A stretch of DNA of 64,000 nucleotides from Bosea beijingensis (GCF_030758975.1 NZ_CP132359.1:62001-126000), one strand, 5' to 3'. Positions 18,331 through 27,151 are shown, counted from the first letter of the stretch. A program made the numbers and translations. The notes: a model not told the origin generated them from the sequence alone.

Positions 18331-18416
18331 GTCATTGCGAGCGCAGCGAAGCAATCCGGGAGCGACAGAACTCTACGTCCCCTCGATTGCTTCGTCGCTT
18401 TGCTCCTCGCAATGAC
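18331..18416. repeat. Palindromic intergenic repeat, type D
   Basis: GTCATTGCGAG at the left end pairs with CTCGCAATGAC at the right end, and inner CGAAGCAATC pairs with GATTGCTTCG. Elements with these ends are widespread in Hyphomicrobiales genomes. It overlaps the alternative upstream start of the AsmA-like gene and sits between that gene and the FAD-linked dehydrogenase on the same strand. Confidence 0.8.
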
Positions 18417-18509
18417 GGCTCGTGCCGACACCTGCCCATCCTGCCCGCAAGTCGCGGCAAGATCACGACATTTCGGCGAAGGAAACCAAAGGCGCAAGCC
18501 GCAACGGCG

Positions 18510-19958
18510 TCACAGGGCGACGATTTTTCCGGGATTGAGGATGTTGCGCGGGTCGAGCGCGCGTTTCAGCACGCGCATCACCGCGAGCGCCTCGGCCCCA
18601 TGCTCCTGCTCCAGATATTTCATCTTCTTCTGGCCGACACCGTGCTCGCCCGTGCAGGTGCCCCCCATCGCCAGCGCCCGCTTCACCAGCCGGTCGATGA
18701 AGGCCTGCGCGCGCTCGACCTCCGCAGCATCCGCCAAATCGACCAGCGGCTGCGTGTGGAAATTGCCGTCGCCGACATGGCCCGCGATCGGCGCGACCAG
18801 GCCGGAGGCCTCGATGTCGCGCTTGGTTTCCTCGACGCATTCGGCCAGGCGCGAGATCGGCACGCAGACATCGGTCGCGACCGATTCGAAGCCGGGGCGC
18901 AGCGCCTTGGCCGCCCAATAGGCGTCATGGCGCGCCTGCCAGAGCTTGGAGCGGTCCTCGGCCTTGGTCGCCCATTCGAACGGACCGCCGCCGAACTCGG
19001 CCGCGATCTCGCCGAAGCGCTCGGACTGCTCCTTCACGCCGGCTTCCGTGCCGTGGAATTCGACGAAGAGCATCGTCGTCTCGGCTAAGCCGAGCTTGGC
19101 ATGCAGGTTGACGCCGCGGATCATCACGTCGTCGAGCAGTTCGATGCGTGCGACCGGCAGGCCGGACTGGATCGTGATGATGGTCGCATCGCAGGCGGCC
19201 TTCACCGAGGGGAACGGGCAGACTCCGGCGGCGATCGCCTCCGGGATGCCGTGCAGCTTCAGCGTCACCTCGGTGATGATGCCGAGCGTGCCTTCCGAGC
19301 CGACGAGCAAGCGGGTGAGGTCGTATCCGGCCGAGGTCTTGCGGGCGCGCGTCGAGGTCTTGACGATCGAACCGTCGGCCATCACCGCGGTCAGCGCCAG
19401 GACATTGTCTTTCATCGTCCCATAGCGGACGGCGTTGGTGCCCGAAGCGCGCGTCGCGGCCATGCCGCCGAGCGAGGCGTCGGCGCCGGGATCGATCGGG
19501 AACATCAGACCCTGGTCGCGCAGATGCTCGTTGAGCTCCTTGCGGGTGACGCCGGCCTCGACGACGACATCGAGATCCTCGGCATGGACCGCGATGATCC
19601 GCTTCATCTGGGACATGTCGATGCAGACGCCGCCGAAGGTCGCGTTAACATGGCCCTCCAGCGAAGTGCCTGTGCCGAAAGCGATAACCGGCACGCCATG
19701 GCCGGCGCAGAGCTTCACGATCTCCGAGACTTCGCCCGTGTTCTGCGGGAACACCACTGCATCCGGCGGCTGGTTCGGGATCCAGGTCAGCGTATGGCCG
19801 TGCTGCTGGCGCACCGCCAGGCTGGTGACCAGCCGGTTGCCGAAGCTTGCGGCCAGCGCCTGCGTCACCGCGGCAATCGCCTCCGGCGAGGGCGGCAGCA
19901 CTGCGGCGGAGGCAGGGCTGGCATGAGGGGCGGTGCTGGGCAGGCTCATTGTCAACAT
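18510..19958 (-). CDS. FAD-linked D-2-hydroxyacid (D-lactate) dehydrogenase
   Basis: A 482-residue flavoprotein of the GlcD/Dld family that oxidises D-lactate or a similar 2-hydroxyacid, passing electrons to a quinone or cytochrome. The FAD_binding_4 domain shows PVIAFGTGTSLEGHVNA and PGADASLGGMAATRASGTNAVRYGT; the C-terminal FAD-oxidase domain ends with GTCTGEHGVGQKKMKYL and LDPRNILNPGKI. The single-subunit size and GHVGDGNFH motif favour cytochrome-type D-lactate dehydrogenase, but substrate is not certain. ATG 19958 is used; ATG 19949 is possible. A thioesterase diverges upstream. Confidence 0.9.
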   Translation of the reverse strand: MLTMSLPSTAPHASPASAAVLPPSPEAIAAVTQALAASFGNRLVTSLAVRQQHGHTLTWIPNQPPDAVVFPQNTGEVSEIVKLCAGHGVPVIAFGTGTSLEGHVNATFGGVCIDMSQMKRIIAVHAEDLDVVVEAGVTRKELNEHLRDQGLMFPIDPGADASLGGMAATRASGTNAVRYGTMKDNVLALTAVMADGSIVKTSTRARKTSAGYDLTRLLVGSEGTLGIITEVTLKLHGIPEAIAAGVCPFPSVKAACDATIITIQSGLPVARIELLDDVMIRGVNLHAKLGLAETTMLFVEFHGTEAGVKEQSERFGEIAAEFGGGPFEWATKAEDRSKLWQARHDAYWAAKALRPGFESVATDVCVPISRLAECVEETKRDIEASGLVAPIAGHVGDGNFHTQPLVDLADAAEVERAQAFIDRLVKRALAMGGTCTGEHGVGQKKMKYLEQEHGAEALAVMRVLKRALDPRNILNPGKIVAL

Positions 19959-20151
19959 CCGGTTCTGGCGCTTAGACTTGGAACAGATCGGTTTCGCAAT
20001 TGGTTACGCTTCGACATGGTCCTGCCATACTGGCCGGCCCAAGATGCTGACGCCGCTTGCGAGCGATGCATACTAGATCATGCGACGGTCGAATGGGCAG
20101 CGGCAATAATGCCGCCTGCCCTTGAACGAGGCGCCTGTCAGGGAGGCGAAC

Positions 20152-20724
20152 ATGAAACACGATACGCGCGCCCCGGCGCTGTTCTTCGCACCCTTCGTCT
20201 CGTCGGCGATGCGGGTCGAGCCGCAGTGGATCGACTATAACGGTCATCTCAACATGGCCTATTACCATGTGCTGTTCGACCGCGCGGTCGACGAGGTCTT
20301 CTCGCTGGTCGGCCTTACCCGCGACTATGTCGAGACCCGCCATGCCTCCACTTTCACGGCGGAGTGCCACATCCTCTACAAGCGCGAGTTGACCGAGGGC
20401 GATCTCGTCCGCGTCACCGCGCAGCTCATCGCCTTCGACGACAAGCGCCTGCATTATTACCTGGAGATGCGGCACGCCAACGAGGGCTGGCTGGCGGCGA
20501 CCAGCGAGAACCTGTCGCTGCATGTCGACATGGTCCATCGCAAGGTCACGCCCTTCCCGGCCGATATCCTCGCCAACATCGCCTTGATGAAGGCGGCCCA
20601 CAGCATGATGCCGTTGCCAGCCACGATCGGCCGCATCATCGGCATGCCCAAGAAATCCGCCATCCGGGTCGACGAGACCACCGAGGAGCGCGAGACCGAG
20701 ACGGCAACCGAAACCCGGCACTGA
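20152..20724 (+). CDS. Hotdog-fold acyl-CoA thioesterase
   Basis: A 190-residue hotdog protein of the 4-hydroxybenzoyl-CoA thioesterase/YbgC-like group. The motif WIDYNGHLNMAYYHVLFDRAVDE contains the N-G-H-x-N core where the active-site residue usually lies, followed by the long helix and ECHILYKREL strand. The C-terminal ~30 residues are Glu/Thr-rich and probably disordered. The start ATG at 20152 is fixed by GGGAGGCGAAC just upstream; a longer in-frame form exists but has a poorer site. Physiological substrate unknown. Confidence 0.85.
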   Translation: MKHDTRAPALFFAPFVSSAMRVEPQWIDYNGHLNMAYYHVLFDRAVDEVFSLVGLTRDYVETRHASTFTAECHILYKRELTEGDLVRVTAQLIAFDDKRLHYYLEMRHANEGWLAATSENLSLHVDMVHRKVTPFPADILANIALMKAAHSMMPLPATIGRIIGMPKKSAIRVDETTEERETETATETRH

Positions 20725-20752
20725 ACCGGTTCGACACTTCGGAAACGTCAGC

Positions 20753-20797
20753 CCTCATCCCGAGGAGACGCGCCTGCGGCGCTCCTCAGTATGAAGG
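20753..20797. repeat. Degenerate palindromic repeat remnant
   Basis: CCTCATCCCGAGGAG followed by a GC-rich centre and CTCCTCAGTATGAAGG resembles the common CTCATCCTGAGGAG palindrome of related genomes, but the right arm is mismatched. It lies in the gap between two convergent genes. Confidence 0.45.
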
Positions 20798-20814
20798 TTG
20801 CGTATCTGAGTTCC

Positions 20815-21612
20815 TCAGGGATCGCCGTCGGGAATCTTCAGCTTGTGTCCGCAGGCCTTGCAATAGACCGCATCCGGCTCGTGCCGCTGCAAAGCGCATT
20901 CGGGACAGGGGAACAGCACCTTGTTCGGGCGGAACAGCGCCTGCGCCAGCCGCACGAACAGCGTGATCCCGACGATCATCACCACGATAGAGGTCAGCTT
21001 GCCGGCAACGCCGGGCAGCGTCACGTCGCCGAAGCCGGTCGTGGTCACCGTCGCGACCGTAAAATAGAGCGCCTGGACATAGCTCTCCAGCCCGCCCTCG
21101 TGCCGGAAGAAGAAGGTGTAGACGAAGCCGGTCACCACGAAGAGGAAGGTTGCGATGTTGCTCAGCGCCCGGACCACGGTTTCCCATTCGCGGAAGCGGG
21201 TTTCACGGAACTGCGCCCAGACGATGCCCTTATGCGAGAGCGACCACAGCCTGAGGATGCGCAGGAAGCCGAAATTCTCCAGCCATTGCGGCATGAGCAG
21301 CGTGAGCAGGATGAAGAGATCGAGCAGCATGGTCGGCTGGCGCAGCAACCTGAGCATGTTGGTCGAGGCGAGCAGCCGCGCGCCGATCTCGGCGATCATG
21401 ATCACAGCGACGGAATAGTCGATCCAGAGGAAGGCTGATTTCTCGCGCAGCAGCGGCGTCAGGATGAAGAAGGCGATGATCAGGAAATCGACGACCGTCG
21501 TCACCGCCTGGAAGCGCAGGGCCGCAGGCGAGCGGCCATGATAGAGCTGGCGCAGCCGGTCGCGCAGGGCTTCGAAGCGACTCTGGTCGGGCGGGGCGTC
21601 GGCAGCATCCAT
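20815..21612 (-). CDS. Potassium-channel-like ion channel with C-terminal zinc ribbon
   Basis: A 265-residue membrane protein with a voltage-sensor-like set of helices (about 38-130), then a pore with the filter-like sequence TVTTTGFGDVTLPG and a following helix. The K+ selectivity signature TxGFGD is present. The cytosolic end carries CPEC ... CKACGH, two CxxC pairs that would form a zinc ribbon. The S4-like segment FLRILRLWSLSHKG has few positive charges, so voltage gating is doubtful. ATG 21612 chosen; ATG 21624 is also in frame. Ion and gate are inferred from the filter only. Confidence 0.88.
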   Translation of the reverse strand: MDAADAPPDQSRFEALRDRLRQLYHGRSPAALRFQAVTTVVDFLIIAFFILTPLLREKSAFLWIDYSVAVIMIAEIGARLLASTNMLRLLRQPTMLLDLFILLTLLMPQWLENFGFLRILRLWSLSHKGIVWAQFRETRFREWETVVRALSNIATFLFVVTGFVYTFFFRHEGGLESYVQALYFTVATVTTTGFGDVTLPGVAGKLTSIVVMIVGITLFVRLAQALFRPNKVLFPCPECALQRHEPDAVYCKACGHKLKIPDGDP

Positions 21613-21634
21613 TGCTGGCAGCATAGGCGCTATC

Positions 21635-21680
21635 GCATCGGCCCGAAAAGTGTGGCGCGGTTCTCGGATGAGGCCGATGC
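21635..21680. repeat. Short palindromic repeat, type E (copy 1)
   Basis: A 46-bp element starting GCATCGGCCCGAAAAG and ending GAGGCCGATGC. Copies with the same design are at 43299-43343 and 47114-47159. It lies between btaB and the channel gene. Confidence 0.75.
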
Positions 21681-21703
21681 GAGGATAAGAGCTTGACCTG
21701 CCG

Positions 21704-22381
21704 CTATGCTGCGTCCCGGCGCTGCGTCGCCACGGCATGGACCGCATAGCCGCGATAGGGCCCGCTGACCCGGCAGTCGGCACCTGCGGCTTCGGCCATG
21801 GCACGCGCGACAGCGGGTAGATCTTCGCGCGGCGTGACATGGAACAGCGCGAGCCAGCGCAGCAGCACCGCCTTGAACGGCGCCGGCAAACCCGCCTGAT
21901 CGCCGAAATCGACGATATGCAGCGAGCCGCCAGGATTCAGCCGACGCAGCGCCTCGGCCACCACACCCTGCCAGGGCGGGATCATCGACAGCGCGTAGGA
22001 GATCACGATCCGGTCGAAACCAGCACGGCCGAACAGCGCCTGCGGGTCGAAGCCGGTCGCATCCGCTTGCGCGAGCCTGATCCGCTGCTCCAGACCCGCC
22101 TTTGCGACCGAGCCTTGCGCCGTCTCCAGCATCGCGCTGGACACATCGAGCCCGTAGCAGGCGCAATCCGGATAGCGCCTGGCGATCCGGATCAGGTTGC
22201 GCCCGGTCCCGCAGCCGATCTCCAGCACGCTTCCGCCCATCGGCGACTGCAAGCCATCGATGAGCTGGTCGCGGCCGAGCAGGTAGAACTTCCGGCTGGC
22301 GTCGTAGATATGGCGCTGGTGGCGGTAGATCCGGTCCATCAGCCCGGCGGCGGAATCCGCAGGCGCCTCTGCCGCGCTCAT
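21704..22381 (-). CDS. btaB: Diacylglyceryl-homoserine N-methyltransferase (BtaB-like)
   Basis: SAM-dependent class I methyltransferase that would trimethylate diacylglyceryl-homoserine to the betaine lipid DGTS. The 225-residue protein begins with MDRIYRHQRHIYDASRKFYLLGRD, typical of BtaB, and has the SAM motif VLEIGCGTGRNLIRIA and a hydrophobic SYALSMIPPWQ segment. Its ATG at 22381 overlaps the stop of btaA (ATGA), so both are translationally coupled. Assignment rests on the sequence and on the pairing with btaA. The lipid product replaces phospholipid under phosphate shortage in relatives. Confidence 0.88.
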   Translation of the reverse strand: MSAAEAPADSAAGLMDRIYRHQRHIYDASRKFYLLGRDQLIDGLQSPMGGSVLEIGCGTGRNLIRIARRYPDCACYGLDVSSAMLETAQGSVAKAGLEQRIRLAQADATGFDPQALFGRAGFDRIVISYALSMIPPWQGVVAEALRRLNPGGSLHIVDFGDQAGLPAPFKAVLLRWLALFHVTPREDLPAVARAMAEAAGADCRVSGPYRGYAVHAVATQRRDAA

Positions 22382-23643
22382 CGTGCGGTCTCCCTCAGCA
22401 CATAGAGGTGAAAGCCGCCATAGATCGCCGAACGATCCTGCCGGCAGAGCTCGCGGCTCTTCTCCTCCTCGTAATGCCACTGGTCGAGGATGGCGGCTGG
22501 CACCCGGCCCGGCAGCAGACGCTCGTCGGCCGCCGTGCGGAAGATCACCCGCGCTCCCGGCCGGGCCGTGCGCGTGATCTGCGACCACAAAGCCGTGAGA
22601 TCGGCATCGTTCATCCAGTCCTGCGCATCGAGCAGGACATAGGCATCGCAGCTCTCGGCCGGCTGGTCCTCCAGGAAGGCCGTGACCGCGCTCTGGCGAT
22701 AGGTGACGGCCGGCGCGCGCTCTTTGACCGCCGCGAAATGCTGCGGCTGGAGATAGGGCGGGAAAGCCGCATCCGGTCCGTCGCCATAGCGCCGCCCAAA
22801 GGCCTGCTGGGCGAAGTAATTGTCCTTGAGATCGAAGTCGCAGGCCAGACGCTCCAGCCGAAGCTTCAGCGCGCCCAGGATGCCGTCCTCGCCATCGGCG
22901 GCCAGCGCCTTGTACTGCGCCGGCGGAATGCCGAGCCCATAGAGCGAGGCCGGCTGGCGCACAAGCCAGCGCACCAGCTTGCGTTCGAAAACCGGCGCGA
23001 GATGCTTGCCGTAAAGCACGCGCTGCTCGGCCAGGTCGCGCGCCGCCAGCATTGCCCTGGGATTGCCGCCGAGCAGCCGCGCCAGCACATGCCCGGTCCC
23101 GATGAAGCGCCCGAGCAGGCCATAGCGATGAAAGCCTTTGGCGAAGAGGCTGATCCGGCGCCGCCCGTTCAGCCCTCGCCCCTCCCAGTATCCCCGCGAG
23201 ACGGCATCGAGATGATCAGCGATCTCGCGATCATAGAGCGCGACATTGTCGCTTTCATTGGCCCGGCCGAAGAAGCGCAGGAAATCCTCCTGGCTGTCCA
23301 TCCGCGCCAGCGCCGCGAGCTTGAGCTTGCCGAGCGCGATATGGGTGGCGTTGAGATCGACCGCGCTGACCCGGATCGGCGCCGCCGTCAGATAGGACAG
23401 GATGTTGCAGGAGCCGGACGCGATCGCGACGACATGGTCATCGGCCTTGAGCTCAAGCGCCGCCATGTCGACGACCGGGTCCTCCCAGATCTGCGGATAG
23501 ACCAATCCCGAGAAGGCGCGGGCGAACAGCCATTCCAGCATGCCGGCCTTGGACAGTGTCTTGCTGCGCCTGACGGCCTGACCAAGACCGGAGCTCGTCA
23601 TGCGGCGGGCCGCGCGCGCCGTTTGCGTCGCCTGTTGCGTCAC
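22378..23643 (-). CDS. btaA: Diacylglycerol 3-amino-3-carboxypropyltransferase (BtaA, DUF3419)
   Basis: Transfers the aminocarboxypropyl group of SAM to diacylglycerol, the first step of betaine lipid synthesis. The 421-residue protein matches DUF3419 throughout: GLVYPQIWEDPVVDMAALEL, VVAIASGSCNILSYL as SAM site, VSAVDLNATHIALGKLKLAA, and the C-terminal YVLLDAQDWM. A GTG at 23643 is taken as start because AGGGAGGAAAACCG precedes it; an ATG at 23601 is a weaker choice. A Pho-box-like direct repeat lies 46 nt upstream, fitting phosphate-starvation control. Confidence 0.92.
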   Translation of the reverse strand: MTQQATQTARAARRMTSSGLGQAVRRSKTLSKAGMLEWLFARAFSGLVYPQIWEDPVVDMAALELKADDHVVAIASGSCNILSYLTAAPIRVSAVDLNATHIALGKLKLAALARMDSQEDFLRFFGRANESDNVALYDREIADHLDAVSRGYWEGRGLNGRRRISLFAKGFHRYGLLGRFIGTGHVLARLLGGNPRAMLAARDLAEQRVLYGKHLAPVFERKLVRWLVRQPASLYGLGIPPAQYKALAADGEDGILGALKLRLERLACDFDLKDNYFAQQAFGRRYGDGPDAAFPPYLQPQHFAAVKERAPAVTYRQSAVTAFLEDQPAESCDAYVLLDAQDWMNDADLTALWSQITRTARPGARVIFRTAADERLLPGRVPAAILDQWHYEEEKSRELCRQDRSAIYGGFHLYVLRETAR

Positions 23644-23688
23644 CGGTTTTCCTCCCTTTGCGGGTGGCCGGGCTGCTAGAGGAGTCGC

Positions 23689-23706
23689 GTGACGGTCCGG
23701 TGACGG
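23689..23706 (-). promoter_or_regulatory. Candidate Pho box upstream of btaA
   Basis: On the minus strand the sequence reads CCGTCAC-CGGA-CCGTCAC: two identical 7-mers separated by four bases, the spacing of PhoB sites (consensus CTGTCAC or CTGTCAT units every 11 bp). Each unit differs from CTGTCAC only at the second base. It ends 45 nt before the btaA start. Function as a PhoB site is inferred. Confidence 0.55.
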
Positions 23707-23820
23707 CCGGCACGGCTTCGTGAAAGCGGGAGCGTCGGTTGGGGCTGAAATCCGGCTCGCAAAACCCCATATTGACGTCACGAAAGCCGACGAGGCGCTC
23801 CCGCCAGGAAGGAGATCGCA

Positions 23821-24261
23821 ATGGGTCTGATGAGCATGTTCGGAGCCGAGAAGAAGCAGGAGGAGAACTTTCCCTTCCAGCTCACGGACGCCGAATGGCG
23901 CGCGCGCCTGACACCCGAGCAGTACCGCATCCTGCGTGGCCATGGCACCGAGCGGGCCGGCTCCTGCGCGCTCAACTACGAGAAGCGCGCCGGCACCTTC
24001 TCCTGCGCCGGCTGCGGACAGAAGCTGTTCAGGTCAGGCGAGAAATTCGAGAGCGGCACCGGCTGGCCGAGCTTCGACCAGCCGCTCGAGGACGCCGTCG
24101 GCACCACCGAGGATCGCAGCTACGGCATGCTCCGCGTCGAAGTCCATTGCGCCAATTGCGGCGGCCATCTCGGCCATGTCTTCCCCGACGGCCCGCCGCC
24201 AACCGGCCTGCGCTATTGCATCAACGGCGAGGCGATGAATTTCGAGCCGGAAGCAGCCTGA
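23821..24261 (+). CDS. msrB: Peptide-methionine (R)-S-oxide reductase
   Basis: Repairs methionine-R-sulfoxide in oxidised proteins. The 146-residue protein has both zinc CxxC pairs (CAGCG and [12 protein letters not shown]), the substrate motif SGTGWPSF and the catalytic cysteine in [11 protein letters not shown]. No signal peptide, so it is a cytosolic form. AGGAAGGAGATCGCA before the ATG is a strong ribosome site. It diverges from btaA and is followed by a long palindrome at 24268-24346. Confidence 0.96.
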   Translation: MGLMSMFGAEKKQEENFPFQLTDAEWRARLTPEQYRILRGHGTERAGSCALNYEKRAGTFSCAGCGQKLFRSGEKFESGTGWPSFDQPLEDAVGTTEDRSYGMLRVEVHCANCGGHLGHVFPDGPPPTGLRYCINGEAMNFEPEAA

Positions 24262-24267
24262 TAGCGC

Positions 24268-24346
24268 CGTCATGCTCGGGCTTGACCCGAGCATCTCCAG
24301 ACGGAAAAGTGATGAGGAGATGCCCGGGTCAAGCCCGGGCATGACG
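24268..24346. repeat. Long palindromic intergenic repeat, type C
   Basis: A 79-bp near-perfect inverted repeat: CGTCATGCTCGGGCTTGACC on the left against GGTCAAGCCCGGGCATGACG on the right, with a continuing stem GCATCTCC/GGAGATGC and a loop of about 19 nt. It is placed between the ends of two convergent genes (msrB and the aidB-like remnant) and may terminate both. Confidence 0.85.
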
Positions 24347-24354
24347 TTTCAGTG

Positions 24355-24654
24355 AGCGGGCATCGCCGTCGCGCCAGCGCTGCCGCATCGACGCCCAGTG
24401 GCAGATCGCCGAATTGCCCGGACCAGCCGCCATCCAGCCGCTCGGTCAATCGCCGCGCCTGTCCTTCGTTGCGCATCATCTTCGGGAGAGCCGACCGTCC
24501 GCCCCGCCTCGTGCAGCCGCTCGCGCGCCCAATCGGCGCCGAAGGCCGCGACGATCCCCGGCAGCACCGGATCGGCAGCGAAGGCATCGTAATCGGCCAG
24601 CACCGGCACCTGGTTGCTGACCTCCCAGCCTCCCACTCCGCCCTGCCCGGTCAT
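24355..24654 (-). pseudogene. Remnant of an AidB-like acyl-CoA dehydrogenase (internal deletion plus frameshift)
   Basis: From an ATG at 24654 about 50 residues read NQVPVLADYDAFAADPVL and FGADWARERLHEAGRTVGSPE, which resembles the N-terminal start of AidB-type acyl-CoA dehydrogenases (flavoproteins of the alkylation response). Another frame then reads ARRLTERLDGGWSGQFGDLP and LGVDAAALARR, which resembles the extreme C terminus of the same family. About 450 central residues with the FAD and active-site parts are missing and the two ends are out of frame. I therefore call it a decayed gene. The match is by eye and should be tested by a protein search. Confidence 0.6.
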
Positions 24655-24769
24655 TGCTGCCACCTCCCTGTGGAACGGGATATAAAATGATCGCTCCGGC
24701 AGGGCGCAATCCTGACAGCGACACCCTATATTCGCTAGAGAACGAATCACGCACGAGCAGCGCACACCC

Positions 24770-27151
24770 TTGTCCGACGCAGACCCCTTTTCCGCTCCTC
24801 CGCCCCGTCCCGGCGGCCTCGCCGCGCGCGCTGCCGCGCAGCCGGCGGCCGGCTATCTCGCGGGCCTGAACCCGGAGCAGCGCCAGGCGGTCGAGGCGAC
24901 GGGCGGCCCCGTTCTGGTGCTAGCCGGCGCCGGCACCGGCAAGACCCGCGTGCTCACCACCCGCATCGGCCACCTGATCTCGACCAGCCGCGCCTACCCT
25001 TCCCAGATCCTCGCCGTGACCTTCACCAACAAGGCGGCGCGCGAGATGAAGGAGCGCGTCGCCCATCTCGTCGGCCCGGTCGCCGAAGGCATGCCCTGGC
25101 TCGGCACCTTCCACTCGATCTCGGCAAAGCTCCTGCGCCGCCATGCAGAGCTGCTCGACCTGCGCAGCGACTTCACCATCCTCGATACCGACGACCAGAT
25201 CCGCCTGATGAAGCAGGTGATACAGGCCGAGAACATCGACGAGAAGCGCTGGCCCGGCCGGATGCTGGCCGGCTTCATCGATAGCTGGAAGAACCGCGGC
25301 CTCGCGCCCAAGGATGTGCCCGCAGGCGAAGCGGCCGTCTTCGCCCATGGCAGGGGCGGCAAGCTCTACGCCGCCTATCAGGAGCGCCTGACGGCGTTGA
25401 ATGCCGTCGATTTCGGCGATCTGCTGCTGCACTGCCTGACGCTGTTCCGCGACTATCCGGACGTGCTCCAGACCTATCACGACCGCTTCCGCTACATCCT
25501 CGTCGACGAGTATCAGGACACCAACACGGCCCAGTATCTCTGGCTGCGCCTCTTGGCGCAGGGCCGCCGCAACATCTGCTGCGTCGGCGACGACGACCAG
25601 TCGATCTATGGCTGGCGCGGCGCCGAGGTCGACAACATCCTGCGCTTCGAACACGATTTTCCGGGCGCGACCGTGATCCGGCTGGAGCGCAACTACCGCT
25701 CGACCGGCCATATCCTCGCCACCGCCTCGAAGCTGATCGCCCGCAACGAAGGCCGCCTCGGCAAGACGCTCCGCACCGAGGATGCGCTCGGTGAGAAGGT
25801 CACCATCACCGGCGCCTGGGACAGCCAGGAGGAAGCCCGCCTGATCTCCGACGAGATCGAGGCGATGCAGGCGAAGAAGCACAACCTCGCCGAGGTCGCG
25901 GTCCTCGTCCGCATCTCCGCCCAGATGCGCGAGATCGAGGAGCGCTTCGTCCAGGCCGGGGTGCCCTATCGCGTCATCGGCGGCCCGCGCTTCTACGAGC
26001 GCGCCGAAATCCGCGATGCGCTCGCCTATCTGCGCTGCGTCGTCTCGCCGACCGACGATCTCGCCTTCGAGCGCATCGTCAACGTCCCCAAGCGCGGGCT
26101 GGGCGACGCGACTGTCCAGCTCCTGCACAACCATGCCCGCGCCACCGGCTTCTCGCTGATGCAGTCGGCCCGCGCCGCGGTCGAGAGCGACGAGTTGAAG
26201 CCCAAGGCCCGCACGGCCTTGCGCGAGCTGGTCGAGGCCTTCGGCCGCTGGTCGGCGCGCGCCGAGCACATGCCCCAGGGCGAGCTCGCCGAATTGGTGC
26301 TGGAAGAGTCCGGCTACACCGAGATGTGGAAGAAGGACCGCTCGGCCGATGCTGCCGGGCGGCTCGAAAACCTCAAGGAACTCGTCCGCTCGCTCGATGA
26401 ATTCCCAGACCTGCCGGCCTTCCTCGAACACGTCTCGCTGGTGATGGATGTCGGCGACGGCGAGGCCGAGGCGCGCGTCTCGATCATGACGCTGCACGCC
26501 GCCAAGGGTCTGGAATTCGACACAGTCTTCCTGCCCGGCTGGGAGGAAGGCCTGTTCCCGAACCAGCGCGCGCTCGACGAGAGCGGCCGCGCCGGGCTGG
26601 AAGAGGAGCGCCGCCTCGCCCATGTCGGCCTCACCCGCGCCCGCAAGAAGCTGAAGCTCTATTTCGCCTCGAACCGCCGCATACACGGCCTCTGGCAGAC
26701 CAGCCTGCCCTCCCGCTTCATCGACGAATTGCCAGAGGAGCATGTCGAGGTCGAGCAGGCCCCGACCGCCTACGGCCAAGGCGGCTATGGCGCCTCGCGC
26801 TTCGACCGGATGGAAAGCTTCGGCTCGAGCTACAACACCCCGGGCTGGCAGCGCGCGCAGGAGAACCGCGCGAAGAACAGCGGCGGTGGCAGCGGATTCT
26901 CCGAAAGCGGCCGCGGCTTCGGCCAGGGCAGTTTCGGCGGCGGCTCTCGCCAGCGCGGCCCCCTGTTGATCGAGGGCGAGCTGACCGCGAAATCATCGGG
27001 CGAATCCGCCTATGGCGAGGGCGCCCGTGTCTTCCACGTCAAGTTCGGCCCCGGCTCGGTCGCCAGCGTCGACGGCAACAAGCTGACCGTCGATTTCGAC
27101 AAGGCCGGCCGGAAGATGGTGCTGGACTCGTTCGTGCAAAAAGCGGGGTGA
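24770..27151 (+). CDS. uvrD: UvrD/PcrA-family ATP-dependent DNA helicase
   Basis: Superfamily 1A 3'-5' helicase used in nucleotide excision and mismatch repair. The 793-residue product starts with a TTG and has Q motif LNPEQRQAVEA, Walker A LAGAGTGKTRVL, the Walker B-like VDEYQDTN, QSIYGWRGA, TLHAAKGLEFD and VGLTRARKKL. The C terminus has a Gly/Ser-rich linker (about 690-740) followed by VFHVKFGPGSVASVDGNKLT, the small terminal domain used by PcrA/UvrD to contact RNA polymerase. Its start has no alternative ATG nearby and AT-rich sequence precedes it. Confidence 0.93.
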   Translation: MSDADPFSAPPPRPGGLAARAAAQPAAGYLAGLNPEQRQAVEATGGPVLVLAGAGTGKTRVLTTRIGHLISTSRAYPSQILAVTFTNKAAREMKERVAHLVGPVAEGMPWLGTFHSISAKLLRRHAELLDLRSDFTILDTDDQIRLMKQVIQAENIDEKRWPGRMLAGFIDSWKNRGLAPKDVPAGEAAVFAHGRGGKLYAAYQERLTALNAVDFGDLLLHCLTLFRDYPDVLQTYHDRFRYILVDEYQDTNTAQYLWLRLLAQGRRNICCVGDDDQSIYGWRGAEVDNILRFEHDFPGATVIRLERNYRSTGHILATASKLIARNEGRLGKTLRTEDALGEKVTITGAWDSQEEARLISDEIEAMQAKKHNLAEVAVLVRISAQMREIEERFVQAGVPYRVIGGPRFYERAEIRDALAYLRCVVSPTDDLAFERIVNVPKRGLGDATVQLLHNHARATGFSLMQSARAAVESDELKPKARTALRELVEAFGRWSARAEHMPQGELAELVLEESGYTEMWKKDRSADAAGRLENLKELVRSLDEFPDLPAFLEHVSLVMDVGDGEAEARVSIMTLHAAKGLEFDTVFLPGWEEGLFPNQRALDESGRAGLEEERRLAHVGLTRARKKLKLYFASNRRIHGLWQTSLPSRFIDELPEEHVEVEQAPTAYGQGGYGASRFDRMESFGSSYNTPGWQRAQENRAKNSGGGSGFSESGRGFGQGSFGGGSRQRGPLLIEGELTAKSSGESAYGEGARVFHVKFGPGSVASVDGNKLTVDFDKAGRKMVLDSFVQKAG

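Noticed and set aside
18280..18354. Upstream ATG for the AsmA-like protein
   Set aside because: It would place the N terminus inside the type D palindromic repeat and before the membrane anchor; the TTG at 18279 is more plausible, though not proven.
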